From assembly GCA_031763025.1 (NCBI GenBank), contig JASSKH010000029.1:3315095-3379094 (forward strand): DNA of 64,000 nucleotides. Direction: 5' to 3'. Below, in pieces: positions 11,001-21,040 of the stretch. The notes beneath the pieces were generated by a model. The model did no database searches. It saw nothing but the letters and a program-made list of their open reading frames with translations, and was not told where the DNA came from. The first letter of the stretch is position 1. Each line of letters starts with the position of its first letter. A program made the position numbers and the translations under genes. Source of the DNA: Macrocystis pyrifera. Lineage: Eukaryota; Sar; Phaeophyceae; Laminariales; Laminariaceae.

Positions 11001-14000
11001 ACGCACATAAGACTTCGTACACTTCATACTACGACGCCGTTCGTAGGTGCACGTTATTCGTTTCTGAAAATATCGATAGCAGTCGAAGAGTAGTGGTAAG
11101 AATCATAGTTTGCTTCTGAAACCGGTTCCACACTGCCATGGTATTGTGCTGTCCAAAGGGTGAATTAAGAGTCGAAGAAATATTTGGGTCAATAGCGAGG
11201 CAGAACATACTACTGTAGCGATCCCGAAAAATCGTAGCGATCCCGAAAAATCGCCCTTTCTGCAATCCCTTGCGTTAGTGTCTGCAGCGATCCCGAAAAT
11301 ATCGTCCTGAGACCCCACGTTCAGGCGGCTCATGGGAATGAGTTTGTACCCCGGCCACTCCGATTCTTGCGTGCCCTGTGACCCAATCTCACAGGGCATT
11401 TCTTCGACGATCCCACGACAGTATTCGTCTGTTCCGCGTGAGGCGTTCGGGCAGTCCCACGATGGCTGACTCTGGACGATACGATATTCCAGTGGCCCAA
11501 GCAATGACGATTATGGTGATCTCAGGCTATGAAGATGCTGCCTCAGAAATCTCATTAATCAACCCCCATTGCGTCGAGGGTAGCGTTGTAGGAGACTGGA
11601 AGCCACCGTCGAAAGAGTCGTCAGCGAACTTGATGATCTGCTACGGGTAAACTCGCTGCAGATGTTATCTGCGATACGAGGAAGTAGCCGCTCGGGTCGC
11701 AGGCGTGGTATCTAATAGACCCCCTCGGTTTCAAGTCGAGCGTTTCCCTGGTTCGATGGCCCATAGGTATTCTACATCGACTTGTTAACAGACGCCAGCT
11801 AAATCCTCACATTTTATGTAGAAAAACTCACCCGACCTCCGGCATAGTTGTATGTGGAATATTGTTTCAGTAACGAGAAATATTCACGATAGTTCTAAGG
11901 ACAATAGACCTTTATGCGGGGTGGCTCATTTCGCCCCTAGCAAAGGTGTTCTTTCGCCCAAGGTAGCTTATGGACAGCATACATGCAATCAACCCATAAG
12001 CACACAAACCCTTGCGAGAGTATTGGACTCCGAGCTTTGTAGGGGTACACCAAATGTTCGGACGCCGTTGTATATACGTTGGGGCAGAACACACCCTTTC
12101 ACCAATATCAAATGTAGCCTGAGTCAGTATTCCTAATTTTACTCGTTTAAACTTTGAGGCGCAAGTGTCGTACCGATGTAGAAATACACAAGCATGTAAC
12201 CGCAAGAGAGCTCGGACAGACCTCCAATTTTACATGCACGTTTAACAGGCACTGCGATTTGGTGCTCAGTCCGGACGATGTGTGGTTGGCGATCCTCGGC
12301 CAGTTCTGCGCTTACGTAAACAAGAACGCGGAGGGGTTGCGCAACAAGATCGTCGAACACGAGGGCAAGAAGGAGCTCAAAGCGTACTCGCTCGGGTCGC
12401 TGGAAACCGCGAACTACGAGGGCATGATCTTGGGTCTTTTGGTCGAGATCAGGAAGAAGATCAAGTCACCCGAGCTCGCCGACTGGTTTCGGCCGGGATT
12501 CTCTACCACTACGCAGAAAGACGAGGTATGCGCAGCTGCGACGGCGATGGCGAGCCTACAGGCGTACTTCGAGTACAAAATGTGTATCACATGCGGCATT
12601 CCCTCGGTGACTCTTTTGGGAACCGTCGCCGACTGGAAGCTGCTGCGGGAGAAGATCGAGCGCCTGCTTGAGTTCGAAGTTGAAGGCAATCCGGCGGGAA
12701 ACGTGATGGAGCTATGGGTGGGCTATCTGCGGAAGGCGTGCGACGGGTTCGTGGAGTCAGCAGAGCACCCGGAGAGCGAGAAAACACTCGAGTTCTGGGA
12801 CAAGGTGGGTGTTGTTGGGTTGTCATATGTCGTGCACAACTCCCTCAATGCGTTGGGTAGCATGTATCGCGCCGAAACTACGTTAGTCGCGTACTTGTAC
12901 AGTGTAGCCTCACGAGAAAGAAAGCGTCTACGAATAAAGTGAGAGTCTGCATTTTGAGGTCGTTAGCCCAGCGGCGAACGCTACACTAAGTACTACTTCA
13001 TTATCTTACGCTCAAGGTTAGTCTTGGCTGGTGCTTGGATTAGGCGCCTCTTGTTGGTGGACACACTGTATTCAACTTCGGTGTTCAACTCGTAGTTTCC
13101 CTTCATATGATCTGCACTCTCACATACGCTGCGTAGACACCACGGACACACCCGTGCAAATCTGTGCGTTGTTTTATGCATTGTTTAGCCGTGCACCAAT
13201 GCACAGCCGAAGCGCAATCATGTGCTCAACGAAAGATCGCGAACGCCTCACCACTGCTGTCAATATGTTTGCACGTAACCAAGTAAGAGAGGTCGTGTGG
13301 CGTTTCACACGATCGATATCAGCAGCAGGTCATTATTCGGTTTTGTCAGATGTTTGCTTTCGGGGCAGTCCGCAATCGGTTCCATCATATTTCTGATCTG
13401 CTCCGGTTATTTAAGAATTTCGGTCTGGCGAACCTGTTCGCGCTCCATTATGGGAACAGTTTCGCCAGATCTTCTTGCGTGCAGTCAGTCGTCTTCGGTC
13501 AGGCGAAATGCCTTGGTGGCAGTTCTATGTACCAGGCAGTAAGTAGCGCGCAAGACAACAAAACAACAAACGCTTTGAGGGCGCAACAGCTGTGCAAGCA
13601 CAATCTCTCAAAACTTCTCGAAAGCGCGTATCAGGTGATTGGTGTATGGTGAATAAATATTTACTTGTGAGACGTCTGAACCCCTACAACTTGTTGCGTT
13701 TCCTAAAAGCCTCGAGAATAACACGTCTTCCTCTGGAGCAAGCTCGTGGTCATGTAGTGTAGTATGTGAAGTCACTGCGATATGTGGACCACCCACAATA
13801 ATTGAAATTTGACAGTCCAATAGGGTTCCAAACAGCACATCGCATTCGATCTACACATTTTGTTCTGAGCCCTGTCCTCCAGAGAGATCGATCGCAATGT
13901 GTTTCGAGGGTAAACCCTACATATCGGCAGTCTCCGAAACGTTGTCCCGCCGTGAGGTTACTCGTGCGATTATCTTTCTCACCTCTGTGCTAGTCCGCCG

Positions 14001-14873
14001 CCCTTTCTGGTGAGGGTAATGGTACCCACGTAGCGAGCGCACAAATCTCCACCAACATCGAAGCTCTTGGGGGTCCGGAAAAATCAAGTTATTATATATT
14101 CGACCAGCTGCAGGAGCCGCTACCGAAGAAGGAGGGCTGGACCGATTAGCATTCAAACGAGGAAATCCCCGTCGATTCTTAGTACACCCTGACCATCATG
14201 TCGGGCCAAAGAGTGGACACGCGCACATACTGTACGTTGCACGATAAACATTGGTTCGACACATTGTACGTGAAATCAAGCCCGGAAACGTCTGTGACGA
14301 TCGCACTGAGTCCTATGGTCATGCCCATGGTTTGCGACGGTCCCCCGATGCCGTGTCCGCCGATGCATTGTCTGTCCTCAAAACGAAGTGTTGTGAGGAT
14401 AAACTCCAATAGTGGTTTGATTTGGAGGTGTCGTGCAATAGCGGAAGAGGGAGTCGTGAATTGGTTTATCCAACACAGTACTTCACTTGCTTCGTCCTTT
14501 GTAAGAAACTTCCTTGACAGGAGTTCTGATGTGTGTCCTTGCCTTTTCTTTTCAGGTTCTCTCCCACAATCGCATGGGTTCAGGAATGGACACCATCAGT
14601 GGCTGGTTGTCCGCGTTCACGTGCTTCGACGGGGACGGGAAGTTTGTCGGGAAGCGCAAGAGTGAAAGCGCCGAGTTCCCGTCCATTGAAGAGATGAACA
14701 TTGCCCACAACGTGGTCTCATGCCCGGTGAAAATCGATGACCATGGAGTTGAGCACGATGGTACGCTTTTCGTGGGTCAGGTGGCTCTTGAGGCCAAACA
14801 AGCCGGGGGGAAGGGTTTTCCGACTGTTCGCCCGCGCAACGACTGGTGCATGGCCGTAGCTGTGAAGAAATGA
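4564..14873 (+). CDS. DUF4419-family protein, three exons
   Basis: Joined exons 4564-5048, 12249-12804 and 14556-14873 give 452 residues, a usual length for DUF4419 proteins. The family is widespread in fungi, oomycetes, amoebae and algae; its molecular function is not established, so none is assigned. Family-like blocks appear in order: the N-terminal region with GLVFAIMTAYNR (about 150-162), SPDDVWLAILGQF (169-181), DWFRPGFSTTT (240-250), CGIPSVTLLGT (277-287) and SGWLSAFTCFD (362-372). There is no signal peptide or membrane segment. Intron 1 is phase 2 and splits an Arg codon, intron 2 is phase 0, and both are GT-AG. The ATG at 4564 is the first in an open frame and has G at +4 (AGCATGGCG). 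The exons are more GC-rich than the intervening DNA. Intron 1 is 7.2 kb and crowded with mobile elements. No other gene lies close enough to suggest a partner. Confidence 0.85.
5229..5260 (+). repeat. interstitial telomere-like repeat (CCCTAA)n
   Basis: Three consecutive CCCTAA-type units are flanked by the degenerate units CCCTGACTCT and CCCTGACCCC. The TTAGGG-type telomere occurs in many stramenopiles, animals and fungi. The block is short, lies inside an intron and is flanked by ordinary sequence, so it is not a chromosome end. Confidence 0.7.
5307..5507. mobile_element. MITE-like foldback, copy 1
   Basis: The ends are inverted repeats: AGGACCTTTAGGGGTGTGTG at the left and a matching ...CAAAGATCCT at the right. 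The arms continue inwards through the GCGGTCTG..CTTCGCAATCGTCGTCCGC block and its complement, leaving a loop of about 60 bp. Almost the whole element can fold into one hairpin. It has no coding capacity. A second copy lies at 7381-7590. Confidence 0.75.
5508..5740. repeat. flank shared with the second MITE copy
   Basis: About 230 bp following the MITE is repeated after the second MITE at 7591-7824. Shared stretches include GGTGAGTGACATTCCTCACA, AATTAATTGGTGAAAAATCG, CCCGAAGACGGAAAAT and GGTCCATTTATT. The unit that duplicated was therefore larger than the MITE. Confidence 0.75.
5746..7305. mobile_element. non-autonomous element with terminal inverted repeats (1,560 bp)
   Basis: The left end GGGCCGGTCCTAACGAGG matches the reverse complement of the right end with one mismatch (CCTCGTTAGGACTGGCCC). 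AT-rich AAAAAACGAAA blocks continue inside both ends. The element splits the 3' flank shared by the two MITE copies, so it inserted after that duplication. Flanks are ...GTA and TTA..., compatible with a 2-3 bp TA/TTA-type target site as in PIF/Harbinger or Tc1/mariner groups; which one is inference. The TIR core TCCTAACGAG recurs near 6583, indicating nesting. An open frame at 6526-7209 lacks any transposase motif. Confidence 0.65.
5897..6578. mobile_element. nested foldback with perfect 20-bp inverted ends
   Basis: GTGTCTAAACAGAATCGAAA at 5897-5916 is the exact reverse complement of 6559-6578. A further partial copy of GTGTCTAAACAGATTCGAAA lies just upstream at about 5827. The 680-bp span lies entirely inside the 1.56-kb element and has no coding signature. 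Confidence 0.6.
7381..7590. mobile_element. MITE-like foldback, copy 2
   Basis: This copy has the same ends and arms as copy 1 (AGGATCTTTACGG... and ...CCTAAAGATCCT). Its GCGGTCTGCACTTCGGAATC arm pairs nearly perfectly with GATTCTGAATGCAGACCGC. It is 210 bp against 201 bp for copy 1. The shared flank continues to about 7824. Confidence 0.75.
7882..8586. repeat. (GGGTC)n foldback minisatellite
   Basis: GGGTCGGGTCGGGTC runs on the plus strand (about 7885-7985 and 8405-8515) face reverse-complement runs at 8030-8080 and 8527-8580. Spacers repeat CTCACGGGTC and GTTTAAAATCTCACGGG. The array is strongly strand-asymmetric and could form large cruciforms or, on the G-rich strand, G-rich secondary structure. 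About 200 bp of ordinary sequence lies between 8100 and 8290. Confidence 0.75.
9647..9990 (-). mobile_element. tRNA-derived SINE-like element, copy 1
   Basis: Read on the minus strand from 9990, a tRNA-like head of about 75 nt carries an A-box-like GGCTTGGTAGG and a B-box GGGTTCGAGTCTC (plus positions 9916-9928). The T stem can pair (GTGGG/CTCAC). The acceptor stem cannot pair, so this is not a functional tRNA gene. A body of about 250 nt follows, ending in an AT-rich tail near 9650. The whole unit is repeated at 62183-62500 in the same orientation, which makes it a dispersed family rather than a lone pseudo-tRNA. Confidence 0.65.
10650..10721. mobile_element. 72-bp palindromic foldback element
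   Basis: The terminal 19 bp TGCTATTTGCGACACCGGT (10650-10668) is the exact reverse complement of 10703-10721. The middle repeats TATTTGCGACACGGTGT. A second copy begins at 63947 and is cut by the window end. Two copies with the same start argue for a mobile or dispersed element. Confidence 0.65.
11216..11252. repeat. short 18-bp tandem repeat
   Basis: GTAGCGATCCCGAAAAATC occurs twice with an 18-bp period. A third, diverged copy (GCAGCGATCCCGAAAATATC) lies near 11285. All lie within intron 1. Confidence 0.7.
12249..12804 (+). CDS. DUF4419 gene, exon 2
   Basis: The exon codes residues 163-347 after one base completing codon 162. The acceptor is TTTAACAG|GC and the donor GACAAG|GTGGGT. It carries most of the conserved DUF4419 core: DDVW, HEGKKEL, DWFRPGFSTTT and CGIPSVTLLGT. 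The open frame continues unspliced on both sides, so the exon limits rest on family alignment and splice consensus together. Confidence 0.8.
12805..14555 (+). other. intron 2 of the DUF4419 gene (1,751 bp)
   Basis: The intron is phase 0, starts GTGGGT and ends in a pyrimidine-rich CCTTTTCTTTTCAG. It joins FWDK to VLSHNRMGSG, matching the FW..(V/I)..H..GSG layout of the family. I find no clear repeat or gene inside it. Open frames at 13350-13652 and 14198-14665 lack recognisable domains. Confidence 0.75.
14556..14873 (+). CDS. DUF4419 gene, exon 3 with stop
   Basis: The exon codes the last 105 residues and ends at TGA 14871-14873. The conserved SGWLSAFTCFDGDGK block lies at its start and NDWCMAVAV at its end, giving a normal C-terminus for the family. 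Confidence 0.8.
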   Translation, partial: VLSHNRMGSGMDTISGWLSAFTCFDGDGKFVGKRKSESAEFPSIEEMNIAHNVVSCPVKIDDHGVEHDGTLFVGQVALEAKQAGGKGFPTVRPRNDWCMAVAVKK

Positions 14874-17015
14874 ACGTCGTACAGTATCGTCGGCTGTGTT
14901 TTGTTCCAGATGCCAGCATCAGGGCTTGGTAGCCATGCTTCATGTATTCGGCCGTCTCGCAACAGTGCCCTCCTCGCATAGGATGGTGGTATCGTTGCCC
15001 GCACAGGAACGTCGAATTGTCGGCAAGTAAGGAGGGTGGTTGCCATTTCCATTCGTTTATCCCCATGAGCAGTGTCGGCCTCTCAAGAAGAAACGCCTTG
15101 TCCCAGCAAGGGACAGACATTACGTCGATACCAACGCTGGTTTACAACAGCTTGCTTTCGTGTAGCTCTCCTCGCTCAGCATGCCTTCGTAACTATATTT
15201 TCTCAGCGCCCTTCAAACAAGGGGTGTCGTGTTTAGCTTACAGTATTTTTCTTTGGCTTGTGGGTCCATAAGATAGAACCCGTAAAATAAAACAGCTGAA
15301 AGCGTGGGCAATGCTGAACTGCGGTCAATTTCTTGAAGAAACGAATCATCGAACTTGTACACCTGACTGGGCGAAGAGGGTGCTAGTGTCCGTTTGTTGG
15401 TGTCTTACTTCGTGCAGTGTCATCTGGCGGATGCGCCGTCCTGTTTTGGCCACTGGTTTCGCCGTGAGTCAGGGGGGAGTAGGATCCAAGAACTGCGACT
15501 TGATAATCGACCGCAAAATTAATAGCGCGTATATGAGATATGGACGCTACACACAATCGCTTTTACTCCGCCCACAACTGTGGTGGCAGCGTGGTGGCAG
15601 CAGTGGTGGTAACATCGAAACAGCCTGTCGCACGTGAGAGCAATCGAACCGGAAGATTATAAGGGACCTCGACAAATTAAATTGCTGCTAGGTAAGTCCC
15701 TCAGCTCAGAAGAGTGATGTTACTGTAGAAACTGGCGTCGTCGAGCGAGGAACACGGGAGAAGATGATATACATTTTCAGGTGGGAGAATCAGGTGCGCG
15801 TCATAGGAGAGACATGCCATCCTCTGTGTGCCTGGTGATGCGTAAGTAAGCATTTCGGCCAGATGTTCCGTATCGAGCTGATATTACCGACCTGTATACA
15901 GGAGTGTCCCTAGGTGAGACCCCGACGCTTCGGCAGCTGTATACAGTAGGTGATCGTCCATGTTTTGTTTTAGTATGACGCGGAATTTTCCATGTGTGTG
16001 TGGCTTTAATACTAGTGTACGGAGAGACACCTTACTGAGTACGTCGGTGTGAGAAATGTAGAGTGATACTCGCGCGAGTTCCAAGGTTATGCGTGAGGTA
16101 TTTCTCGATTTTCCTGCTTTCGCCAATCCACGCGACAACCCGCCACCACGTTCACATGCCTGACGTTGCCAGGTTTCGCGTCGTAGTTGTTGCGCTGGTT
16201 GTACAAGGACTGATCATGCGTCGAAAATGACGCTCTACGTCTGTATAACGGCTGATGTTGTTTCGATGTCGTTCAGGAGTAATGCAACTTCGTTGTGATA
16301 TTGCAATTGGTTCGTGCTGCTGCTGCGTGGCTCGCTGGGTGTGTGTGTGCTCTGTGCTCTATGGCAGCCATGCGAAGAGTGCCAATCGATGCGACCGAAG
16401 CCCGTTGTGCAGTGCGTGCGTAGGCGTGCTGTGTGTGTGGGTGTGCGTGTGGTGCGGTAACACGCGCCAGAGCCCAGAGTACCGCTACTTTGTTGCCGCA
16501 TCAGGAACAAGCAGCACAGCAGAGCAACAACTTCCGAAGCAGTCCACAGCGCACACGGCGCCGCCAACGATGTTGAAGCCGCACCCTGCCAGCCCTCCGC
16601 CGCATATGGCCGCATGACTTTGCCGGCCTTCTCGAGGGCCTCGCGTTAACACAGCATCGCCAAATAGGCCGTGCGCTTGGTTAGAGAGCTTGGTGTGAGG
16701 CAACATTTATCATGCCTCCCTCCTCGTGCTGGGGTATGCTGTGCTGGTTGCGTATGATGAGTACCTGACGTAAACAATTATGATTTCTTGCCAAATACGA
16801 TGTTTTATTTCGCCCGGGGCATCTCCGGGTTGTCCTGGCCAATGAAGCTATGATCATATTCGAAACCCAAGAAGCCAAACCCAACCCGAATTTTTTGTGA
16901 AGATATGGCCCATATGGGTCGATTTTGGGTCTTTTTGGGATCGGGAGAATAGAAATACGCCAAACCCAATCATAATCGGAACTTCGCAAACACCATAAAT
17001 AATGTGATTTGCGTA
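14874..17015. other. no recognised feature
   Basis: This stretch covers the 3' flank of the DUF4419 gene and about 2 kb of DNA without a supported gene. GT-rich low-complexity sequence (GTGTGTGTG runs) lies at 16335-16455. The open frames are short and unsupported. Confidence 0.5.
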
Positions 17016-17017
17016 GA

Positions 17018-17180
17018 TAGTTGAACAGCAACTCAGTTCTCAGTTTGTAAAACTGAATCTCTATTTTTGTAATTGCAAATCTGTCTGTCCATCTGTCCGC
17101 ATCCCATAGATTATCAAATTCATATAATTTATAGTACGTTCCAATGATTGATATATAAGGTCGTTACAGATGATATTCAT
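17018..17180 (+). repeat. composite repeat family, GTCT module (partial copy)
   Basis: This copy has CTCAGTTTGTAAAACTGA, a short CTGTCTGTCC run, then CCAATGATTGATATATAAGG and TCGTTACAGATGATATTCAT. The same order recurs at 25540-25790 (minus), 29190-29400, 34585-34760 and 56610-56770. It lacks the ATACCATACCACC module that follows in the fuller copies. Confidence 0.7.
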
Positions 17181-17356
17181 TGTTGTTGCCCTCGAAGAAA
17201 TGCGTTTGAGTGCTCTTCTCAGTTTGCTTGTCATTTTTTTGTGAAGTCGCAGTTGGAGTTGGTTGGAGTGACGAGAGAGGCCAGTCGGCAAAGTAATCCC
17301 CAACAAGCAGCTCCGCTAACAGGATTTTTTCCGACGAAAATTTTGTGGACAGTCCC

Positions 17357-17383
17357 TCACCCTAACCCCAACCCCAACCCTAC
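17357..17383 (+). repeat. degenerate telomere-like repeat
   Basis: CACCCTAACCCCAACCCC is followed by AACCCTACC. It is short and degenerate, like the block at 5229-5260. Confidence 0.5.
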
Positions 17384-17404
17384 CTGTTTTCGTTCGGTAG
17401 AACA

Positions 17405-17745
17405 AAAACAAATATGTTAGGACAGATGCCACCAATATAGGATACTACTCCTAGGGTTACGCTACTACTACGACTACTACTACTACTACTACTACTACTG
17501 CTACTACTAGTACTACTACTAGTAGTACTAGTAGTACTACTACTATTAATACTACTACTGCTGCTCTAGCGACATCTACGACAGCAGATCTTCTCCTGCT
17601 TCTCCGTCCCCTCATCATCAATTATTAGAGGATACGCCTGACGACGCCACCTGCAGCATGTCTTCTGACACGGGCCCGCACGTTGCTGCTGTGGACGGGC
17701 ACAGTCTGCCTACGAATTCCCTACCTAGGGTAGTTTCGAAGCAAA
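17405..17745 (+). repeat. dispersed repeat with embedded TAC microsatellite (copy c)
   Basis: The unit GACAGATGCCACCA...CATCTACGACAGCAGATCTT...CGCCACCTGCAGCATGTCTT...CACAGTCTGCCTACGA is shared with two copies at 26640-27065. Here a (TAC)n microsatellite (about 17463-17566, with AGTACTAGTAGT variants) has expanded inside the unit. Confidence 0.65.
17463..17566. repeat. (TAC)n microsatellite
   Basis: The repeat is an imperfect run of TAC/ACT triplets with GTAGTACTAG interruptions in both orientations. Part of it is self-complementary. Confidence 0.85.
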
Positions 17746-17794
17746 ATTAATTTCCCGTCCTAACGGAAAAAAAAAAAAATGACAAAAAAAAACG

Positions 17795-18065
17795 TACACC
17801 AGCGTTTTTTTTTTCCAGTTTACGGTACGAAAAACTCAAACCAGGCCATCAGGGTACACCAAACCCAAGTTAGATGACATTTTCTGTCAAGGTATACCGT
17901 TTTATGACGAAACATCCATGTCCGTCCGTCTCACTTGCGATAATACAAAAAACGGTACACCATCGTATTTTTGCCTGTTTACGGTACGAAAAGTAAAACG
18001 GGGTGATCAGGGCACACGAAACCCAAGTTATATGACATTTTCTGTCAAGGTATACCGTTTTATGG
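17795..18065. repeat. tandem duplication, about 155-bp unit
   Basis: Both copies contain ACGGTACGAAAA, GACATTTTCTGTCAAGG and TATACCGTTTTATG, at 17820-17906 and 17977-18065. The first is preceded by an A/T-rich stretch starting TCCTAACGGAAAA near 17758, which resembles the end of the 5746-7305 element. Confidence 0.7.
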
Positions 18066-18194
18066 CAAACAATGTCCCGGCACGGCTTATATTTTCGAAC
18101 AAACACTACGTTCGTCAGTAGAAGCACCTTCTTGTACTGTGTACTCATGTTCAAACGAACGTACCAGGTACGAGTCAAGCGTTGCTTTACATTT

Positions 18195-18695
18195 TATTTT
18201 GTTTCGTGTGCGTGCATGTAGTCAGAACACGGTACCGCGGGCGAGCGCGGCGCCGCCGCGGGTGTCAGCGGGTGCGAGCAAGTAGAGGGGGTGTTGGAAG
18301 GAGCGCCGTCGCCGTTTGCATGGCTGGGCGTCGCGTGTGTCTCGAGACACGCAGGAAGCACGAGTGGGCTCTGTCTGGCCTCCTTGCGAGGCTCCGCTTG
18401 CACCATATACGAGATATAAGGGTGGTCTTGATATGCGGAATAACATTCAAGCGGTGCTTATTTTTGCGACCAAACTAAACTTTAAATAAATTTTAATGCA
18501 GTTTGAGCACCAACTTTGTCGAAGTGGCGAAGAAGGGCCACGGTGAGCACCGGGCTTTCACGCGAGGCGGGCGACGACGCTCACTGTGGCAGAGAGGGAG
18601 GAAAACTTTATCCGGACCCAATCGGTGGTGAGGTGGTCGCGAGACGGACGGGCGGCGTACAAGGTTAAGAGGGAAGCTCTGCTGTTTTATTTTAT
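18195..18695 (+). repeat. about 500-bp dispersed repeat, forward copy
   Basis: It begins TTTCGTGTGCGTGCATG and ends GAAGCTCTGCTGT before a T-rich stretch. It is repeated in reverse orientation at 20045-20545 at roughly three-quarters identity by eye. Shared blocks include GTGTCTCGAGACACG, GCTCTGTCTGGCCTCC, CACGGTGAGCACCGGGCTT and ACGCGAGGCGGGCGACG. One frame (..RGRARRRRGCQR..) is open in both copies, but high GC alone could explain that. No family is recognised. Confidence 0.75.
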
Positions 18696-18949
18696 TTTTT
18701 ACTTTTGACCGGTGGAACGGGTGCAGGTTCGAATCTCAGGCCGAAATTATTACATGAGAGGAAACAGGCACTTGGCCAAGGGATAGGTGCTAAGTTACGA
18801 CTTATTATATATAGCAAAAAAAAACGTAAAAACAGACAAGACTTTTCGAGCTTGCTCTAATCAAAGCAAAACTATGACTTACCGTATGACTTGTAAAATG
18901 GCCGTGATTGGCCAACAGTGCCATTACAACGGCTGCTGATTACAGACAG

Positions 18950-19560
18950 ATATCGTATTGAGCGTGCTACGAGTACAACAAGCAGGCCGTTGTACATCGC
19001 TGCGGCCATGCCGCCTAGCAGCAGCAGCAGGCAAAATCATACGCGTGAGGGGCACATCCGCAGTATACTCTATGGATGGCTTGTATCGGGGCCTGCGATA
19101 TGGATCACGGACGATGGATAGGTAGAGTTTGGGGTGCGGGCGCATGTATGTATCCCGACTCCCGACCACACCCACCACGACGACGACCAACAACAACCGC
19201 CACCTGCTGTTGCCCAGAAGCGCAGAAACAGGCCAAACCAGCGCGTGAGGTGCACACCCACAGTGTATTGTTGGCTACTGCACCTGTAGTTGCAAGTGTT
19301 GGAGCCTACCATGCGTCATCGAGGATAGACAGGCAGAGCTTGGTGTGCGGGGGAATGTGTGTAACCCGACTCCCGCACACGCCCACCGATCAACAACCAA
19401 CTAAGTGCCACCAGGCCAAACCGCGTGAGGTGACATATCCAAGGTGTACTCTTGGCTACTGTACCTGTAGTAGTTGCAAGTGTCGGAGCCTACGATGCAT
19501 CATCGAGGATAAATAGGAAGAGCTTGGGGTGCGGGCGTATGTATGTATCTACAAGGCGCT
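18950..19560. repeat. about 190-bp tandem array
   Basis: Three units start near 19043, 19242 and 19424 with GCGTGAGGTGCACAYCC, and continue through GTTGCAAGTGTYGGAGCCTA, ATCGAGGATARA and a CCCGACTCCCGCACACGCC block. A further unit lies at 20720-21040, beyond the reverse 500-bp copy. Confidence 0.7.
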
Positions 19561-20044
19561 TCGCTCCGCGGGCGGCCTGCGCCGCCCGCTACGCTCGCTC
19601 AGGAAGGAAACATCAAATTATGCGAAGCGGACAGGGGTCCATGATTGAATATTGTTTTTTTTATGGCCCCTGTAGTTAGCTGCAAACTGGCGACTTGATA
19701 ATGCCAAGAGTCCCGCCGCCGTGCTTCAGGAGAAGACAGCTCGGACGCCACATATGCTTCGCGTCGCGGGCGGTTTTCCGCTACGCTCGCTCACACGTCG
19801 TACATTCGTACATACCCCAGGTAGGGTACTTATTTTCTTCTTTCGATATGCTCTGTGTCTGTGTACTCGTCGTATGTACGAAAGATAAAGCACAGAACGG
19901 CACAGCAACACAGCGAAAACAATGAAAAAGAAACCGAAAATTTCTAAAAGAAAAAAAAATCCCCGTCCCCGTTCGTGTAATAATTTAATACTTGAGTGGA
20001 ACACCTTACACCAGTCAAAAAACGAAAAAAAAATGAAAAAAAGA

Positions 20045-20545
20045 AAAAAAAAATCTTACAGCAGAGCTTCTCTCTCAGCCTCGTACGCCGCCTGCCCCTC
20101 TCGCGACCATCTCGCCACCGATTCAGTCCGGGTATAGCTTCCCTCCCTCTCTTCCACAGTGAGCCCCGTCGCCCGCCTCGCGTGAAGCCCGGTGCTCACC
20201 GTGGACCTCGACGCAAGCTCGACAATGTTGGTGCTCATTCGGGGTACCTCCCTCTTGTGACTCTCAGCCCGGTCGCCAAAAAAAGCACCACTTGAATATT
20301 ATCTTACAATCCCGAACGACCCTTAAATACTCGTACGTACTCTATCCAAAATCACAAATGGAGGCCAGACAGAGCCTATTGATGCATCCCTCGTGTCTCG
20401 AGGCACACGCGACGCCTAGGCACGAAAGCGGCGACCGCGCTCCTTGCAACTCCCCCGCTACTCGCCAGCATCCGCTGACACCCGCGACGGTGCCGAGTTC
20501 GCCCGCGCAACCGTGCTCGGAGTATACGCACGCGCACGAAACGAA
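20045..20545 (-). repeat. about 500-bp dispersed repeat, reverse copy
   Basis: This is the reverse-complement partner of 18195-18695. Both copies have pyrimidine-rich ends in their own orientation. The 1.35-kb interval between the arms holds the ~190-bp array and a palindromic GCGGGCGGCCTGCGCCGCCC stretch near 19568. Confidence 0.75.
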
Positions 20546-20719
20546 AGAAGAAAAAAGGAAAAAAGGACTGAAAGTACGACGAGAAATAAATGGAGAAAAC
20601 AATGACTCGCTGGAACGGTCCGGCAAGTAATAAACGGAGGCGATTCCCAAGTGGGAGCTCTGAGAGGCCAGGGATGTACCAACCGAGCACGCTCAGAGGT
20701 TGAGATATCTATAAGTATA

Positions 20720-21040
20720 TCTATGTACCCATGAATCTATCCTGACTCCCCACCACGCCAACCACAACGATCAACGACCAACTGCCACCAGACAAAACTA
20801 CTTATCCTCCAGCAGCAGTAGACACCCAGAAGCACACCAGCAGCAGGCAAAATCATGCGCGCACGGTGGCATATGCGGGGTGTAATTTATGACTAGTTGC
20901 ATGTATCGAAGCCTACGATGCAGCACCGAGGACGGATCGTAGGCAGAGCTGGGGGCACGGGCGCATGTACAGTATGAATGACATCCCGACTTCAAACCAC
21001 ACCGACCACACCGATCAACAACCGCCACCAGAACAAAAAC
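20720..21040. repeat. outlying copy of the 190-bp array unit
   Basis: It shares CAGCAGCAGGCAAAATCATG, GAAGCCTACGATGCA, ACCGAGGACGGAT and CGATCAACAACCGCCACCAG with the 18950-19560 array. The ~500-bp reverse copy lies between this unit and the rest of the array. Confidence 0.6.

Larger units (their letters stand above)
5049..12248 (+). other. intron 1 of the DUF4419 gene (7,200 bp)
   Basis: The intron runs from the GT at 5049 to the AG at 12247-12248 (TTTAACAG|GCACTGC). It is phase 2, and the joined codon AGG reads Arg immediately before His-Cys-Asp-Leu of the conserved block. The interior holds nested transposon-like repeats, listed separately, and no supported internal exon. Confidence 0.8.

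Noticed and set aside
18700..18765. tRNA-like B box (GCAGGTTCGAATCTCAGG)
   Set aside because: The T stem does not pair and no convincing A box lies upstream. There is no second copy to make it a SINE.
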